From Hyperoodon ampullatus (taxonomy: Eukaryota > Chordata > Mammalia > Artiodactyla > Ziphiidae), in NCBI GenBank assembly GCA_949752795.1, contig OX457068.1:54340516-54404515 (forward strand): DNA of 64,000 nucleotides. Reading direction: 5' to 3'. Every line of letters begins with the position of its first letter. The stretch's first letter is position 1. A model generated the notes under the pieces. It worked only from the letters and a program-made list of their open reading frames with translations. It was not told the origin of the DNA and made no database searches. This document shows, piece by piece, positions 47,733 through 60,500 of this stretch. The position numbers were made by a program, and so were the translations under genes.

Positions 47733-50690
47733 CTACATCTGCATCTTTATTCCTGTCCTTCCCGTATGTTCTTCAGAACCTCTTTTCTTTCTTAATAAGT
47801 TTCCATATATATGTGTTAGCATACGGTATTTGTTTTTCTCTTTCTGACTTATTTCACTCTGTATGACAACCTCTATGTACATCCACCTCACTACAAATAA
47901 CTCAATTTCGTTTCTTTTTATAGCTGAGTAATATTCCATTGCATATATGTGCCACATCTTCTTTATGCATTCATCTGCCCATGGACACTTAGGTTGCTTC
48001 CGTGTCTGGCTATTGTAAATAGAGCTGCAATGAACATGTTGGTACGTGACTCTTTTGAATTATGGTTTTCTCAATGTATATGCCCAATAGTGGGATTGCT
48101 GGGTCGTATGGTAGTTCTATTTTTAGTTTTTTGAGGAACTCCATACTGTTCTCCATAGTGGCTGTATCTATTTACATTCCCACCAACAGTGCAAGAGGGT
48201 TCCCTTTTCTCCACACAATCTCCAGCTTTTACCATGTGTAAAATTTTTGATGATGGCCATTCTGACTGGTCTGTGGTGATACCTCATTGTAGTTTTGATT
48301 TGTGTTTCTCTAATGATTAGGGATGTTGAGCATCCTTTCATGTGTTTGTTGGCAATCTGTATATATTCTTCGGAGAAATGTATATTTAGGTCTTCTGCCC
48401 AGTTTTGGATTGGGTTGTTTGTTTTTTGATATTGAACTGCATGAGCTGCTTGTATATTTTTTCGATTAATTCTTTGACAGTTGCTTCATTTGCAAATATT
48501 TTCTCCCATTCTGAGGGATGTCTTTTCCTCTTGTTTATTGTTTCTTTGCTGTGCAAAAACTTTGAAGTTTCATTAGGTCCCACTTGTTTTTTTTTATGTT
48601 TTTATTTCCATTTCTCTAGGAGGTTGGTCTAAAAGGATCTTGCTGTGATTTATGTCATAGAGTGTTCTGCCTATGTTTTCCTCTAAGAGTTTGATGGTGT
48701 CTGGCCTTATATTTAGGCCTTTAATCCGTTTGGAGTTTATTTTTGTGTATGGTGTTAAGGAGTCTTCTAATTTCATTCTCTTACATGTAGCTGTCCAGTT
48801 TCCCCAGCACCAGATATTGAAGAGGCTATCTTTTCTCCATTGTATATTCCCGCCTCCTTTATCAAAGATAAGGTGACCATATGGGCGTGGGTTTATTTCT
48901 GTGCTTCCTATCCTGTTCCTTTGGTCTATATTTCTGTTTTTGTGCCAGTACCATACTGTCTAGATTACTGTAGCTTTTTAGTGTAGTCTGAAATAAGGGA
49001 ACCTACTTCCTCCAGGTCTGCTTTTTTTTTTTTTCTCAAGATTGCTTTTGCTAGTCAGGGTCTTTTGTGTTTCCAAACAAATTGTGCAATTTTTTATTCT
49101 ACTTCTGTGAAAAATGCCATTGGTAATTTCATAGGAATTGCATTGAATCTGTTCATTGCTTTGGGTACTATAGTCATTTTCACAATGTTGATTCTTCCAA
49201 TCCAAGAACATGGATACAAACCTCTGTTTGTATCATATTGATTTCTTTCATCAGTGTCTAATATTTTTCTCCATACTGGTGTTTTTTTCTTCTTAGGTAG
49301 GTTTATTTCTAGGTATTTTATTATTTTTGTTTTGATTGTAAATGGGTGTGTTTCCTTAATTTGTCTTTCTGATTTTTCATCATTAGTGTATAGGAATGCA
49401 ATAGATTTCTGTGCATTAATTTTCTATCCTGCTACATTACCAAATTCATTGATTAGCTCTAGTAGTTTTCTGGTAGCATCTTTAGGATTCTCTATGCATA
49501 GTATCATGTCTTCTGCAAACAGTGAGAACTTTACATCTTTTCCAATTTGGATTACTTTTATTTATTTTTCTTCTCTGATTACTGTCACTACAATTTCAAA
49601 AGTATGTTGAATAATAGTGGTGAGAATGGGCAAGCTTGTCTTGATCCTGATCTTAGTGGATCCTGATCTTAGTGGTTCCTGATCTTCAGTTTCACCATTG
49701 AGAACGATGTTGGCTGTGGGTTTGTCATATATGGCCTTTATTACATTGAGGTAAGTTCCCTCTATGCCTACTTTCTAGAGGGTTTTTACCATAAATCGGT
49801 GTTGAATTTTGTCAAAAGTTTTTTCTACATCTATTGAGATGATCATATGGTTTTTAATCCTTCAATTTGTTAATATGTTGTATCACATTGATTGACTTGC
49901 ATATATTGAAGAGTCCTTGCATTCCTGGGATAAACCCCACTTGACCATGGTATATTATCCTTTTAATGTGCTGTTGGATTCTGTTTTCTAGTATTTTGTT
50001 GAGGATTTTTGCACCTATGTTCATCAGTGATATTGGCCTGTAGTTTTCTTTCTTTTCTTTCTTTTCAAGACATCTTTGTCTTGTTTTGGTATCATGGTGA
50101 TAGTGGCCTCATGGAATGAGTTTGGCAGAGTTCCTCCTTCTGCTATATTTTGGAAGAGTTTGAGCAGTATAAGTGTTATCTCTTCTCTAAATGTTTGATA
50201 GAATTTGCCTGTAAAGCCTTCAGGTCCTGGGCTTTTGTTTGTTGGAAGATTTTTAATCACAGTTTCAATTTCAGTGCTTGTGATTTGTCTGTTTATGTTT
50301 TCTATTTCATATTGGTTCAGTATCAGATGGTTGTGCTTTTGTAAGAATTTGTCCGTTTTTTCTGGGTTGTCCATGTTATTGGCATCTAGTTGCTTGTAGT
50401 AAACTCTCATGATCCCTTGTATTTCTGCAGTGTCAGTTGTTACTTCTTTTTCATTTCTAATTCTGTTGATTTGTGTCTTCTCCCTTTTTTTCCTAATAAG
50501 TCTGGCTAATGGTTTATACATTTTGTCTATCTTCTCAAAGAACCAGCTTTAATCTTATTGATCCTCTCAATCATTTCATTCATTTCATTTTCTTTATTTC
50601 TGATCTGATCTTTATGATGTCTTTCCTATTGCTAACTTTGCTTTGTTGTTGTTGTTGTTGTTGTTGTTCTCCTCTCTCTAATTGCTTTGG
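47733..50690 (-). pseudogene. L1-F ORF2 remnant (reverse transcriptase part)
   Basis: The endonuclease and ORF1 are absent through 5' truncation. 50024-50521 is open and holds the N-terminal reverse transcriptase region ('IETVIKNLPTNKSPGPEGFTGKFYQTF', '[16 protein letters not shown]'). The catalytic FADD reads FAED (codons 49508-49519). A small tandem duplication at 49645-49686 adds sequence between motifs. Near the end the family stop after 'LTHIYG' is lost ('ggaaacttatta' in place of 'ggaatctaag'), so the frame runs on to 47733. Frameshifts lie between these pieces. No function is expected. Confidence 0.9.
49645..49686. repeat. 16-bp tandem repeat inside L1-F
   Basis: Unit tcctgatcttagtgga (49645-49660), again as tcctgatcttagtggt (49661-49676), then a 10-base partial copy (49677-49686). 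The other L1 copies have the segment once. Confidence 0.95.
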
Positions 50691-51712
50691 TGAAAAAACA
50701 ACCTCTTCTATAAGGGCTGCTGGGGAAACTGGACAGCTACATGTAAAATAATGAAATTAGAACATTCTCTAACACCATGCACAAAAATAAACTCAAATAG
50801 ATTAAACACCTAAATGTAAGGTTGGACACTGTAAAACTCTTGGAGGAAAACTTAAGAATAACACTCTTGCACATAAATCACACCAAGATCCTTTTTCACC
50901 CACGTCCTAGAGAAATGGAAATAAAAAGAAAACTAAACAAATGGGACCTAATGAAACTTAAAAGCTTTTGCACAACAAAGGGAACCATAAACCAGACAAG
51001 AAGACAACACTCAAAATGGGCAAAAATATTAGCAAATGAAACAGCTGACAAAGGATTAATCTCCAAAATATTCAAGCAACTCACGCAGCTCAATATCAAA
51101 AAAACAAACAACCCAATCAAAATATGGGCAGAAGACCTAAATAGACATTTCTCCATAGAAAATATATTGATTGCCAACAATCACTTGAAAGGATGATCAA
51201 CATTACTAGTCATTAGAGAAATGCAAATTGAAACTACAAGAGGTATCACCTCACACCAGTAAGAATGGCCAGGATCAAAAAATCTACAAACAATAAATGC
51301 TGGCAAGGGTGTCAATAAAAGGTAACCCTCTTGCTCTGTTTGTTGGAATGTAAATGGATGCAAACTATATGTTGAACATTACGGAGGTTTCTTCAAAACT
51401 AAAAATAGAACTACCATACGACCTAGCAATCCCACTACTGGGCATATACCCTGAGAAAACCATAATTCAAAAAGAGTCATGTACCACAATATTCATTGCA
51501 GCAATATTTACAATAACAAGCACATGGAAGCAACCTAAAGACAAAGAAGTGGCACATATATACAATGGAATATTACTCAGCCATATATAGAAAGGAAATT
51601 GAGGTTTTTTTTTAAAATTAGGTGGAAGGAACTGGAGTCTCTCCTCCAGAGTGATGTATGTAAGAAAGAGAAAAACAAATACTGTATGCTAACACATATA
51701 TATGGAATCTAA

Positions 51713-52137
51713 AGAAACAAAACAAAACAAAAAAACAATTCTTGTATTGAACCTAGGGGCAGGGCAGGAATAAGATGCCAATATAGAGAATGGACTTGAG
51801 GACACGGGCAGGGGAAGGGGAAGCTGGGATAAAGTGAGAGAATAGCACTGACTTATATACACTCCCAATGTAAAATAGATAGCTAGTGGGAAGCAGCTGA
51901 ATCACACAGGAAAATCAGCTCAGTGCTTTTTGTCCACCTTGAGGGGTGGGATAGGACTGTGAATTTTAGACACAAGAGAGAGTGTATATGGTGATATATG
52001 AATACAAATAGCTGATTCACTTTGTTATACAGCAGAAATTAACACACCATTTTAAAGCAATTATACTCCAATAAACATGCTAAAAATCAATCAAGAAATA
52101 AAATAAAAATAAAAATTATGTCTTCACATAAAAAAAA
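51713..52137 (+). other. L1-E 3' UTR and two-step A-rich tail
   Basis: Standard 3' UTR ('gatagctagtgggaagcagc', 'ctgattcactttgttatac', 'actccaataaacatgctaaa'), then an A-rich stretch (52083-52114), then non-A bases 'ttatgtcttcacat' (about 52116-52129), and a second pure A-run (52130-52139) that meets the flanking repeat. Confidence 0.8.
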
Positions 52138-52148
52138 AAGATTGGCAC

Positions 52149-54329
52149 TTGCTAGGCCCTTAATTAATGTTGACTGAAGGATAAGTGAATAAATGAATTA
52201 ATACATGGTGTCCATTGGCTCCTTTCCCTTATAACTATCTTTAGAAAAAAATATAGACAATAAATATTTTTAAGCAGAAAGAAAAATCTTGAAACTAATC
52301 AATACATCCTATGAACTCATTCTCTTTCAATGCTAACTTTAAGAACTTCAACAAATCAGTAGTACATGAAGTTTGAGGCAAAAATCCCTTTGTTTTAAAA
52401 CATTCAGTTAAACTGAGCATTACTATAACTATATTTCTTAATGCATCTAACAGAAAAATAATTCAAGTGTCTAAAATTGCCCTTTGGGGAATATTTCTGA
52501 AAAGTCTGACAGATTTCAGAGAGCCCTGGGTTAGCAGCAGCCATAGAACATTTCATGCTAATGAGTGGATCTATGAGAAATATTATTTACAATTATTTAA
52601 TCCTGTTTTACTTCATTATTGATGACATTGACACACAAAGCCACAAAAATCCTTAACTTAGCATAGAGAATGTGTTTAGACACAGAAAGTGAAAGCATCT
52701 TTTCTCTTTTATTTATGGTCCTTGATGAACGCTTTGTTCTTTGCTACCATGATTCTGCCACTATGACCAGCAGCTAATTACAACAAGCATATTACCTCTC
52801 CACAGTGATGGATTGAAACACAATACTTCACATTTTAATTGATTTTTTTACATGCAATACCAGCACCACACATATTCAGAATAGGCAGAAGACTATTGAT
52901 AGAATTTGAAGGAACTGAATATGCCTAGGAATACGTCCCTACTGTGAAATACATCAACTGGCTTTACAACTTTAAACCAAGTCCCTAATTTTCAAAGGCT
53001 TCCCAGAAAGGGAGATACACCTGTTGAGAAGTGGCTTCTCTGAGGAGGGTTAACACTTCAAGCCATTTTTAAGCATTAGCATCACAGCCAAAACAATTTT
53101 AGCCAGTGTTTTCCACTGTAGGAACTTCCAGAGAAGAGCAAAGCCCTGTAGGAGAACAAGGGAAAATAAACACCACAATGGCTCCCTATCAGGAGCTGGA
53201 CGCAGGCTTCCTGAAGACTCTCTGTCTAGTTTGCAATTATGCTGGGAATGGGTCAGATGATGGAGATTGTCCTTGGTCTCCCAGAAGGAGGGTATATGAT
53301 TCACATCTTAAATATAAACTTTAAAAACACAAATTCTTCTGTTTTCCAAAGTTAGCCTTTCTAGGTTTCTGATTAAGAACTTAGATTTTATCTCCCCAGG
53401 AAAAAACGAAAAAAAAAAAAAATTGATGGAGAGCTGAGGCAACCACACAAGGGAATAAAGGTCGACATTGGTTGAATAAAGGGGATAATAAAATCAACTA
53501 AACCAAGGAAAACTGTCCAAAAAACACTTTGTTTTAATTGGTGTAAAATATTATTTAGTCTGAATTATTTGACTAATCACTTCTCTCTGTTTTTCACTTG
53601 ATTTGCCAATACATGCAAGGTCTGAGGACGAGTACACTTAGAGTTTCGATGACCCAATTTGAATGTCTTCCTTGATCAAATTCTCTGTGTAATTACTCAA
53701 CTGTCCAACTCATTTTGGCTTGCATATACTGCCTTTGCACTCCTCTGAGGTACAATTATCATGCTGGAAATCTCTTCTGTAGGTTTTTTTCTCACTGAAA
53801 ATATAGGCAAAGCATATCTATCAGTGTATGAAGACTTGCTTAGAGACCTTTTAGACCAAACCTACCTCTTTTTTAAAGCCTGTCTTAATTCTCCAAATCA
53901 ATATTAAGTTTTTCATTTTATGACAGCCTAGGTTTTGTGTTCCAGAATGAAGACCACCCTCCCCTGACAAATAGAACTTCTCTGTTCTTGTTTGGTTGAA
54001 TGAGATATGCAAGCTGAGTGCAGATACTAGACAGAAGCATTCCTCCCTACTAGAGAGGGAGCTTTTTAGAGGGGATGGGAGATAAGTTTTAAGAGAAAGT
54101 CACATTGTTTGAAAAACTGTGAGAACAGAGACATTGAAAGGTTTTATGAAATATTTGTTGCTTCCCCACCAGACCATAGGTAAAACATCCATTTCTCCTG
54201 AATTTCCACAGTCTTGGAGCTATCATAGTGTTGAAGCACTGAACCCTGGTGCAGTGTGAGCCCCTTGTAGATTAGAGGTTGCCATTTTGAGAGGTGGTGA
54301 TAACCAGGTTGCATATAGAATTGATTTAG
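52149..54329. other. Intergenic stretch, no gene seen
   Basis: No gene or clear repeat recognised. Short open frames around 53050-53324 on both strands have no domain signal. Confidence 0.5.
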
Positions 54330-54585
54330 CTCTGCTCTGGGTCATCGTATCCTCCTCCATAGGTCTCACTAAAAGCACATATTTTATCCATCTTTATAGC
54401 TCCATTGTGCTTGGCACACTTCTTTTCAAAATTGTAAATATCCAGTGTATTTCTGGCAAAAATAAATGTCCTAACAAAGACCATTCTCTGTATATCAACT
54501 TCAGTTATATGGAGATAATGGAATTTTGTTTCTAGGTTGAGTTCTACATGCAGTAAGTGCTCATTAAAAGTGACTTAATAAAAGT
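54330..54585 (+). repeat. Possible L2-like 3'-end fossil
   Basis: L2-like phrases 'tagctccattgtgcttggca' and 'catgcagtaagtgctcatta' in the right order and spacing, otherwise diverged. Confidence 0.4.
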
Positions 54586-57500
54586 TGCTCTATTTATAGG
54601 TCTTTGATTACCTGTAAGAGGCTTCAACACCTGTCTCCTTTGCCAGTGCCACTATGAAAGCCACACAGATCAGTTACAGCACAATTCCACATGACATTAT
54701 TCTCAAAGACCATGAGATAAGGAGTGTTCCCTGGAGTAACCACTCACCCTATACCATGCTATCCCTGTACTCCAGGAAGTAAATGACAATGGGAAGTTAT
54801 TGAAAAGTAATAGCCTCAACTTCCCAGTTTCTTAATGTAAAGCATCCTTGTGATTCCCTTGCAGCTTCATTAATGTATAGGATTTCCTGTTCCTTTTCAA
54901 GATGTTTCATCTATACATAAGATCCTAGAACAGTCGTCTGTGAAACAAGGCATTTGCAGGGCAGCAGATGCACATGACTATCCAGAGAGAGGTAGAAAAT
55001 AGAACCTTTCTTTGTAAGCATTTCAGTTGACAAAACGAAAGAAAATAAGCTTTGCAAATATTTACCGTACAAATTGCCACTTGTTCCCTCAGCCTGTCCA
55101 TACAACAGATAGTCACATGTCATCTACATTAGGTGGTGTGTCCCAAGGGGAAAATGGAACTTCTGCAGCTCAGCAGGGATGATGGAGACAACCTCAGTGT
55201 TTTACCACCTTCCATCATACTATGATCGATTATGGTTTACATCTCTCTGGTTGTGTGAATTTAGGATTTTACTTTTGATATTAATTCAACAAAATTTCAC
55301 AAAATGAATGAAAGACTTAAGATGATTCCAGAAAAGTACATGCACACTGAACATAGTACCAATGATGAACACACAAATTGAAATTTCCATGCCTAGTACC
55401 TGGTCTTCTTGAAGTATGTACAAAGGCATGATAGGAAGAGGCCAATGGAATATTATTTAAACAAATTCAAACTTTAAAATTATCAATGCTATGTAAAATA
55501 TGTGTTTATTTCTAATATCATGAACAAAGAACCTACTCTCAGACTATCTTGTTCCTTGAGAGGCTAACAACTGATCAAAAATGCATGAAAATGAGTCATC
55601 TATAACATGAAATCAAACCTCGATAATTCATCAGCAACATTTTAAACAAACTGCTTTACAAAACTTCTTTTTAAATATTTGTAAATAATAAATATATAAA
55701 TGAATAAATACATACAAATAAATATGCAAACATTGGAACAGCATGCCCAGAAATGTCTTAAATTCCTTTATTTTGCTTTCAAACCAATCTCTTAAGTTCT
55801 CTTTCCCTTATGTGTGATAAGGCATGTTTAACAAATATTACCTGAACTACTTTTAATCCAGGTTGCCCCCTCTATAATAATGTTGTTGTGACTTAAATCT
55901 TGCACATTAAGGACTTTCATTAAAGTGAGTTCAGTTTAGCATTTTTTAACCTGCTCTAAAATGTTACCATAAGCCACAGTGGGCTACCAGCTCAATAATC
56001 TTCCAATTGTCCCAAGATCAAAATGGCCCATTGAGGCTCTATTTGTTCCAGTCTATTGATTAAATACGTATTTGTTTGGTTTATAAAAATATTTAGTTAT
56101 TTACCTAAGAGGCCTGAACAGCTGGTCTACTAAGTAAAGGCATTAGGAGACAGTTGAATGTTAGACCCATTCAATTTAAATACATTTTTTTAAATGAAAA
56201 TAGTGAAAAGGCCAAAGTCTCTTACATTTAGGTCTATTCTCCTCTATCGTGCAAACATAGATTGTAGACACATGCTCTGCATGTTAAAGTCTGTTTAAAG
56301 ACATATCTGCAGAAAATCAGATTTGCTCATGCTGTGGGTTAGTGACTATGTCCAAAATATAAGATTTCAATGGTAGTTCATTATTTCTTCTTCTTTTCTT
56401 TTAATATCAAAAGTAGTTAGACCACACTGTGGAGTCATTTCAAAATTAAAGACCCTACATTTTTTAGTTCAGTATGTTTAATTACTTTTTAAAATATGTA
56501 CTGATAAAACTAGGACAATCTAATGACAAATATGAATTTTATATATTTAATATGTTTAGCCAAGATATTCACTGTAAATATTCATTCCCCCCAGCCATTA
56601 CTTTTCAAACTGCTGAAATAATTTAGATTTCTATGTTAATATATACACACGCCTACACACAAACTTAACACTGCATATTCTAAGACATTATGTTGAACCA
56701 ATCCTGGAATACCCTCAAAAGAAAACCAGGAGGAGCCAGTCTTGTGAACAAAGGATTCCTTCAGCACCTAAGAAAGCTATAACCATGCTAAGAATTCTTT
56801 ACTTATGCTGAAATAATAAAAATAAATGGGTATATAATGGACTGTGTTTAAAGAACTCTGATTTTATGCTCCTTTAGAAGCATAATGAATATTTTATATG
56901 TTTTATTTCATCTCCTTAAACGTAAACTTCTTGCAGACAATGACAACACGTTTAGCTCATTCTGAACATTTTATTGATCAAGGACATAGGTTCCAGAAAC
57001 CTCATATATTCTATACATTTAAAAGTTATAAATTAAGAATAAATTGTTATATCTTACCTAGACAAATGTACCTATATGACAACCTGGAAGGTTAAGTTGA
57101 ATTTAAAATTCTCAGACTCCTCAGAGCTCTGTTTGAACATGGAGGTGTAGGGAAAGTGGCTTTGGCCTGGGATCTCACCTCACCTGCCTTTCTTCCCATC
57201 CCTGTTTAGTTGCATACTGTAAGGGAGTCCCAGATCTGCATGACTCACTTCTTAGAAACTTTCCCCCTACATACTCCTTGGCTGCCCTACATGTCTAAGA
57301 ATTTGCACACCCAATATACAATCCAGCCTCTGGAACAGACCTGGGATCAGGGCCTAGAAGTAGCTAGAAATAAACCATTTATAAAGGGAATTCCAAGATC
57401 TCTAGAATCTAGAGCAAATTCTGGAAGGGAGTGCACACTCATTGTTGGTATGTCCCTTTAGCCCCAGGGATCCCCTGTCCTCGCTCAGATCTAAGGTCTT

Positions 57501-60500
57501 TACTGTACATTTACATCCTTCATGGTCTTGCAAAGTACTGCTTGGTAAATATTGACAGATTGAAGGTTATTTGATTAACATTAAGTGAAATTTATAGTTT
57601 ATTTACTCACCATAACCATCACTCTGGAAAATGAAATCCATGAGATAAATATTGTATTGATTAATCTCTCCACAAGCACAATCATCAAGTAAAATGAGTA
57701 ATCCACTCTCTTTTATTGTCACATGTTAGCCTAAAATTGTGGTTTCCTTTTAGAACAGAGTTGAAATTTTTATGCAGTAAATATAGGAAGTAACTCAAAA
57801 TCTCCCAAGTTTCAAGTTTATATCAATCTAGACTGTTTGAGAACTTTCAAATACTGGTAATACTGCTTGGTTATTTAGATGGCCAGGAAAATTAGAAAGG
57901 CCTCCATCACTTAGTGTCTCATGGTTTATTTGAAGTAGCTCATATCATGTTGATGGTAATGCCACTGCTTTTACAGTTCTTTATAAACATGACACCTAAG
58001 GTAATATAATTGTCTTTAAATTTAAAAAGTTACTGAATTTCATCATGTTTTTCTAAAAAGAAAAAAAAAAAGCAAATTTCCAACTTGATCATCTCTTCTC
58101 TCTGTTTGGTCTAGCAGTTGCCTTGGACATTTTGCAAAAACATTTTTGAAAATATGATTTACAATTTTAGACACTAGATCTTTTCTATAAGAATTACAAA
58201 CACTTTTTGAAACTGATTCTCTGTGCTCCAGCTTTTACTCAAACTTGGTCAAAGCCCAGGATGAGAGAGATGTGTGAAAAACTCAAACTCCTCTACTGAA
58301 AAGTTAAAATGCATCATTCAAACAGCAAAAGTCTGTCGAGTTGAATGTAATGTCTTTAACTCAATGGTTGCATTTTAATGTTTCATATGATTAGCACATT
58401 ATTGTTATGTCATGGATAAATAATTAAAAGTTAATATCCATTTCTAGGAATTCCAAACAGTTAGCAGCCTCATGCATGGTAGATTCTAATTCTGTTTATA
58501 TTTGTATTTCTAAGCTTAGTACTAAGGCACAGGACAAATCAATAAACCTCTAGCACAGACGGTGGCATGCCAAAAAGATATCACATAGGGAACTGCACTA
58601 TCATCATAAGTAATTCACACAGAATAGGAACTAGTAAATTGGATGGAAATAAAACACAAATACATGAAATGAGAGGAAAAAATAATATTTAATTGTTGTT
58701 GCAAGTCAACTAAGTTATATTAGTTTTTCACTATAATAAGCTCGTAGGCTTCAAGAAGAACCATGGCGTATTTCTATCTAACAAAGAGACCCAATATAGC
58801 AACATTTAAGTAAAAACTCAAATCTTGATTATGTGTTAGTGAATCAATATTCTGCTTGAGTTTCATACCTACGTAGAATAGAAAATTTGTATTAATTTGA
58901 AATTATTTAAATATTCTAATGGCTCTATTACTGTTATAATGTCTTTCTTCCACATAGGTTTTTTCGTTGTTGTTTTGCTTTTTTAAGATATTGACATAAG
59001 AGCATGTATAAATGTGATGCATTTGTTATCTATTTTTCTCCACTAAAAAATATGATCAACATTTATTTCACACATAGCGCTGTTGAAGAGTCCTGGATGA
59101 TGTGCAAGTTATTGATACAATTTCCTAAGGTTGAAAAAAATAAAAATACAATCACTCCTACACCTTTAAAAATGTCTAAATGCTGTTGGTTTTAGATTTC
59201 TTATTGGTACATGTTAATTTTCCCTTGTTTAATGTGACTTTTTATGCATCTTACTTTCCTCAACATCCTCTGCAACATTATAATAATTAAAGGGTTTCAT
59301 ACAATCCCTGGCATCTGAAAGAGACATTTCTTTCTTTCTTTCTTTTCCCCAACAGCTCAAGAAGCTCAAGCATTTGACCATGTTCACACATTTCCCCTAG
59401 GGATGCTGCAAGAAACAGGAGGATGAGACGGTTTTATCTTTTGTTGCCTGCAAGTGTGGCAGATCCTTTTCTGGCAAAGAAAATGAGTGGAAAGATAAGT
59501 GAAATGTCAGGATAACTCACTGCTTAACTCAGGTCATCTGTTGAGAAAGAAAGAGAGAGAGAGACAGAGAGAGACAGAAATGTACACAAACCTCTTTCCT
59601 GAGGTTTATATAAATCCTCATATAGTTAGTCCAATAAATAATTAAAGTTGTTAGTGATATGCATTTCCTGAATATGAATGAAACAACTCATACTCTTAAT
59701 TGGCTTCTATAGGGAATACATTATACAGTTTTCCAGGTCATAGAGAGTTTACTTGATGGTGCTGACAGCGCACCTTGCTTGACCTGGAATCAAGAATAGC
59801 TCTTTGTCTGCCTTTTGACCGACCCACAAATAAGTCAGTGATCCCTCACCTAGATGCTGTGATATGGCTTCAAAAGAGGGCAGGACATACAACACTGTAC
59901 TCCAGCTCACATCCATTATTATGAACATCTTCTTTGCAACCAAAAGACCTCAGTTTAAAAGCTTATCTCCTGAGATGCTTCTCAAAGTATCCTTTCCTCA
60001 ACGCTCATCCCAGGAAATGCTGACTTAGCAGAGGTTCTAAATAATTTGGTCATTCTCTGTATACAATTTTTATTTTATGTATATGATGTTCTAAGAAAAT
60101 TAAGCACTCAGTTCCATTTTTATATATAAGAGGTAAAGAATGAAGTGTCATTTATGATCCTGGTGATAGGTAAATTATGTAGAGACCTTGAGATGGGATT
60201 CCTAGCTTATCAAAGTTCTTACAGACACAAATTTCTCTACCCACTGACATCAAAAGTAAATATGATTAAACTTTGGATTGTGGCACTATTTGGAGAAGAC
60301 AACTCCTGCTAAAATGTAATCCTGTTACTTAGCAATTAACTTGTTACTGCCTTTAGCATACATGAGGAAATTAAAGTGGATATGTTAAAAAAAAAATGGA
60401 TATTTATCTAGAATGCCCAATAAAAAGAAGGAAGCTGAGTCTGTCTACGCCAGACTGGATCTATTGAGAGACCCACAATATGCCAACCAGAGTACAGGAG

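Larger units (their letters stand above)
47431..50690 (-). mobile_element. L1-F: 5'-truncated L1 nested in L1-E ORF2
   Basis: Minus-strand L1 of about 3.26 kb. Its tail (T-run about 47430-47437) joins L1-E after 'acctatggttacctta'. The 3' UTR is of the L1-A type in reverse ('gtataattgctttaaaatgg', 'ccatgacactctctcactt'). Its 5' end lies in ORF2 at a (GTT)n run, 50646-50669, followed by 'ctcctctctctaattgcttt', after which L1-E resumes near 50690. Copy-to-copy differences show that it is older than trivial but younger than its host by position. Confidence 0.93.
44715..51712 (+). pseudogene. L1-E ORF2 remnant, split by L1-F
   Basis: Starts at 44715 with a frameshift after a few codons. In the endonuclease the catalytic 'QETH' reads QQTH (codon 44837-44839), and 'GDFN' at about 45135 has lost its aspartate. 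Reverse transcriptase: 46556-46933 is open with '[22 protein letters not shown]' and an intact FADD at 46781-46792. The frame runs to about 47430, is interrupted by the opposite-strand L1-F, and resumes at about 50690 with 'LEENLRITLLHINHTKILF' (50822 onward) and the C-terminal '[24 protein letters not shown]' (51354-51590). The family stop is at 51710-51712. About 25-30 bases of ORF2 are missing at the nested junction. Confidence 0.92.
41725..52137 (+). mobile_element. L1-E: nearly full-length L1, split by a nested L1
   Basis: Sense L1 in two parts, 41725 to about 47430 and about 50690-52137, roughly 7.1 kb when the nested L1-F is left out. The 5' UTR starts 'ggtgaccttcaagatggcag', followed by ORF1, ORF2, the same 3' UTR type as L1-A, and a two-step A-rich tail. 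The pre-insertion site is suggested by imperfect flanking repeats aaggttggtac (41714-41724) and aagattggcac (52138-52148), 9 of 11 identical, which bracket both halves and so support one original insertion. Inactive: both reading frames are broken before the nested insertion is considered. Confidence 0.95.
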
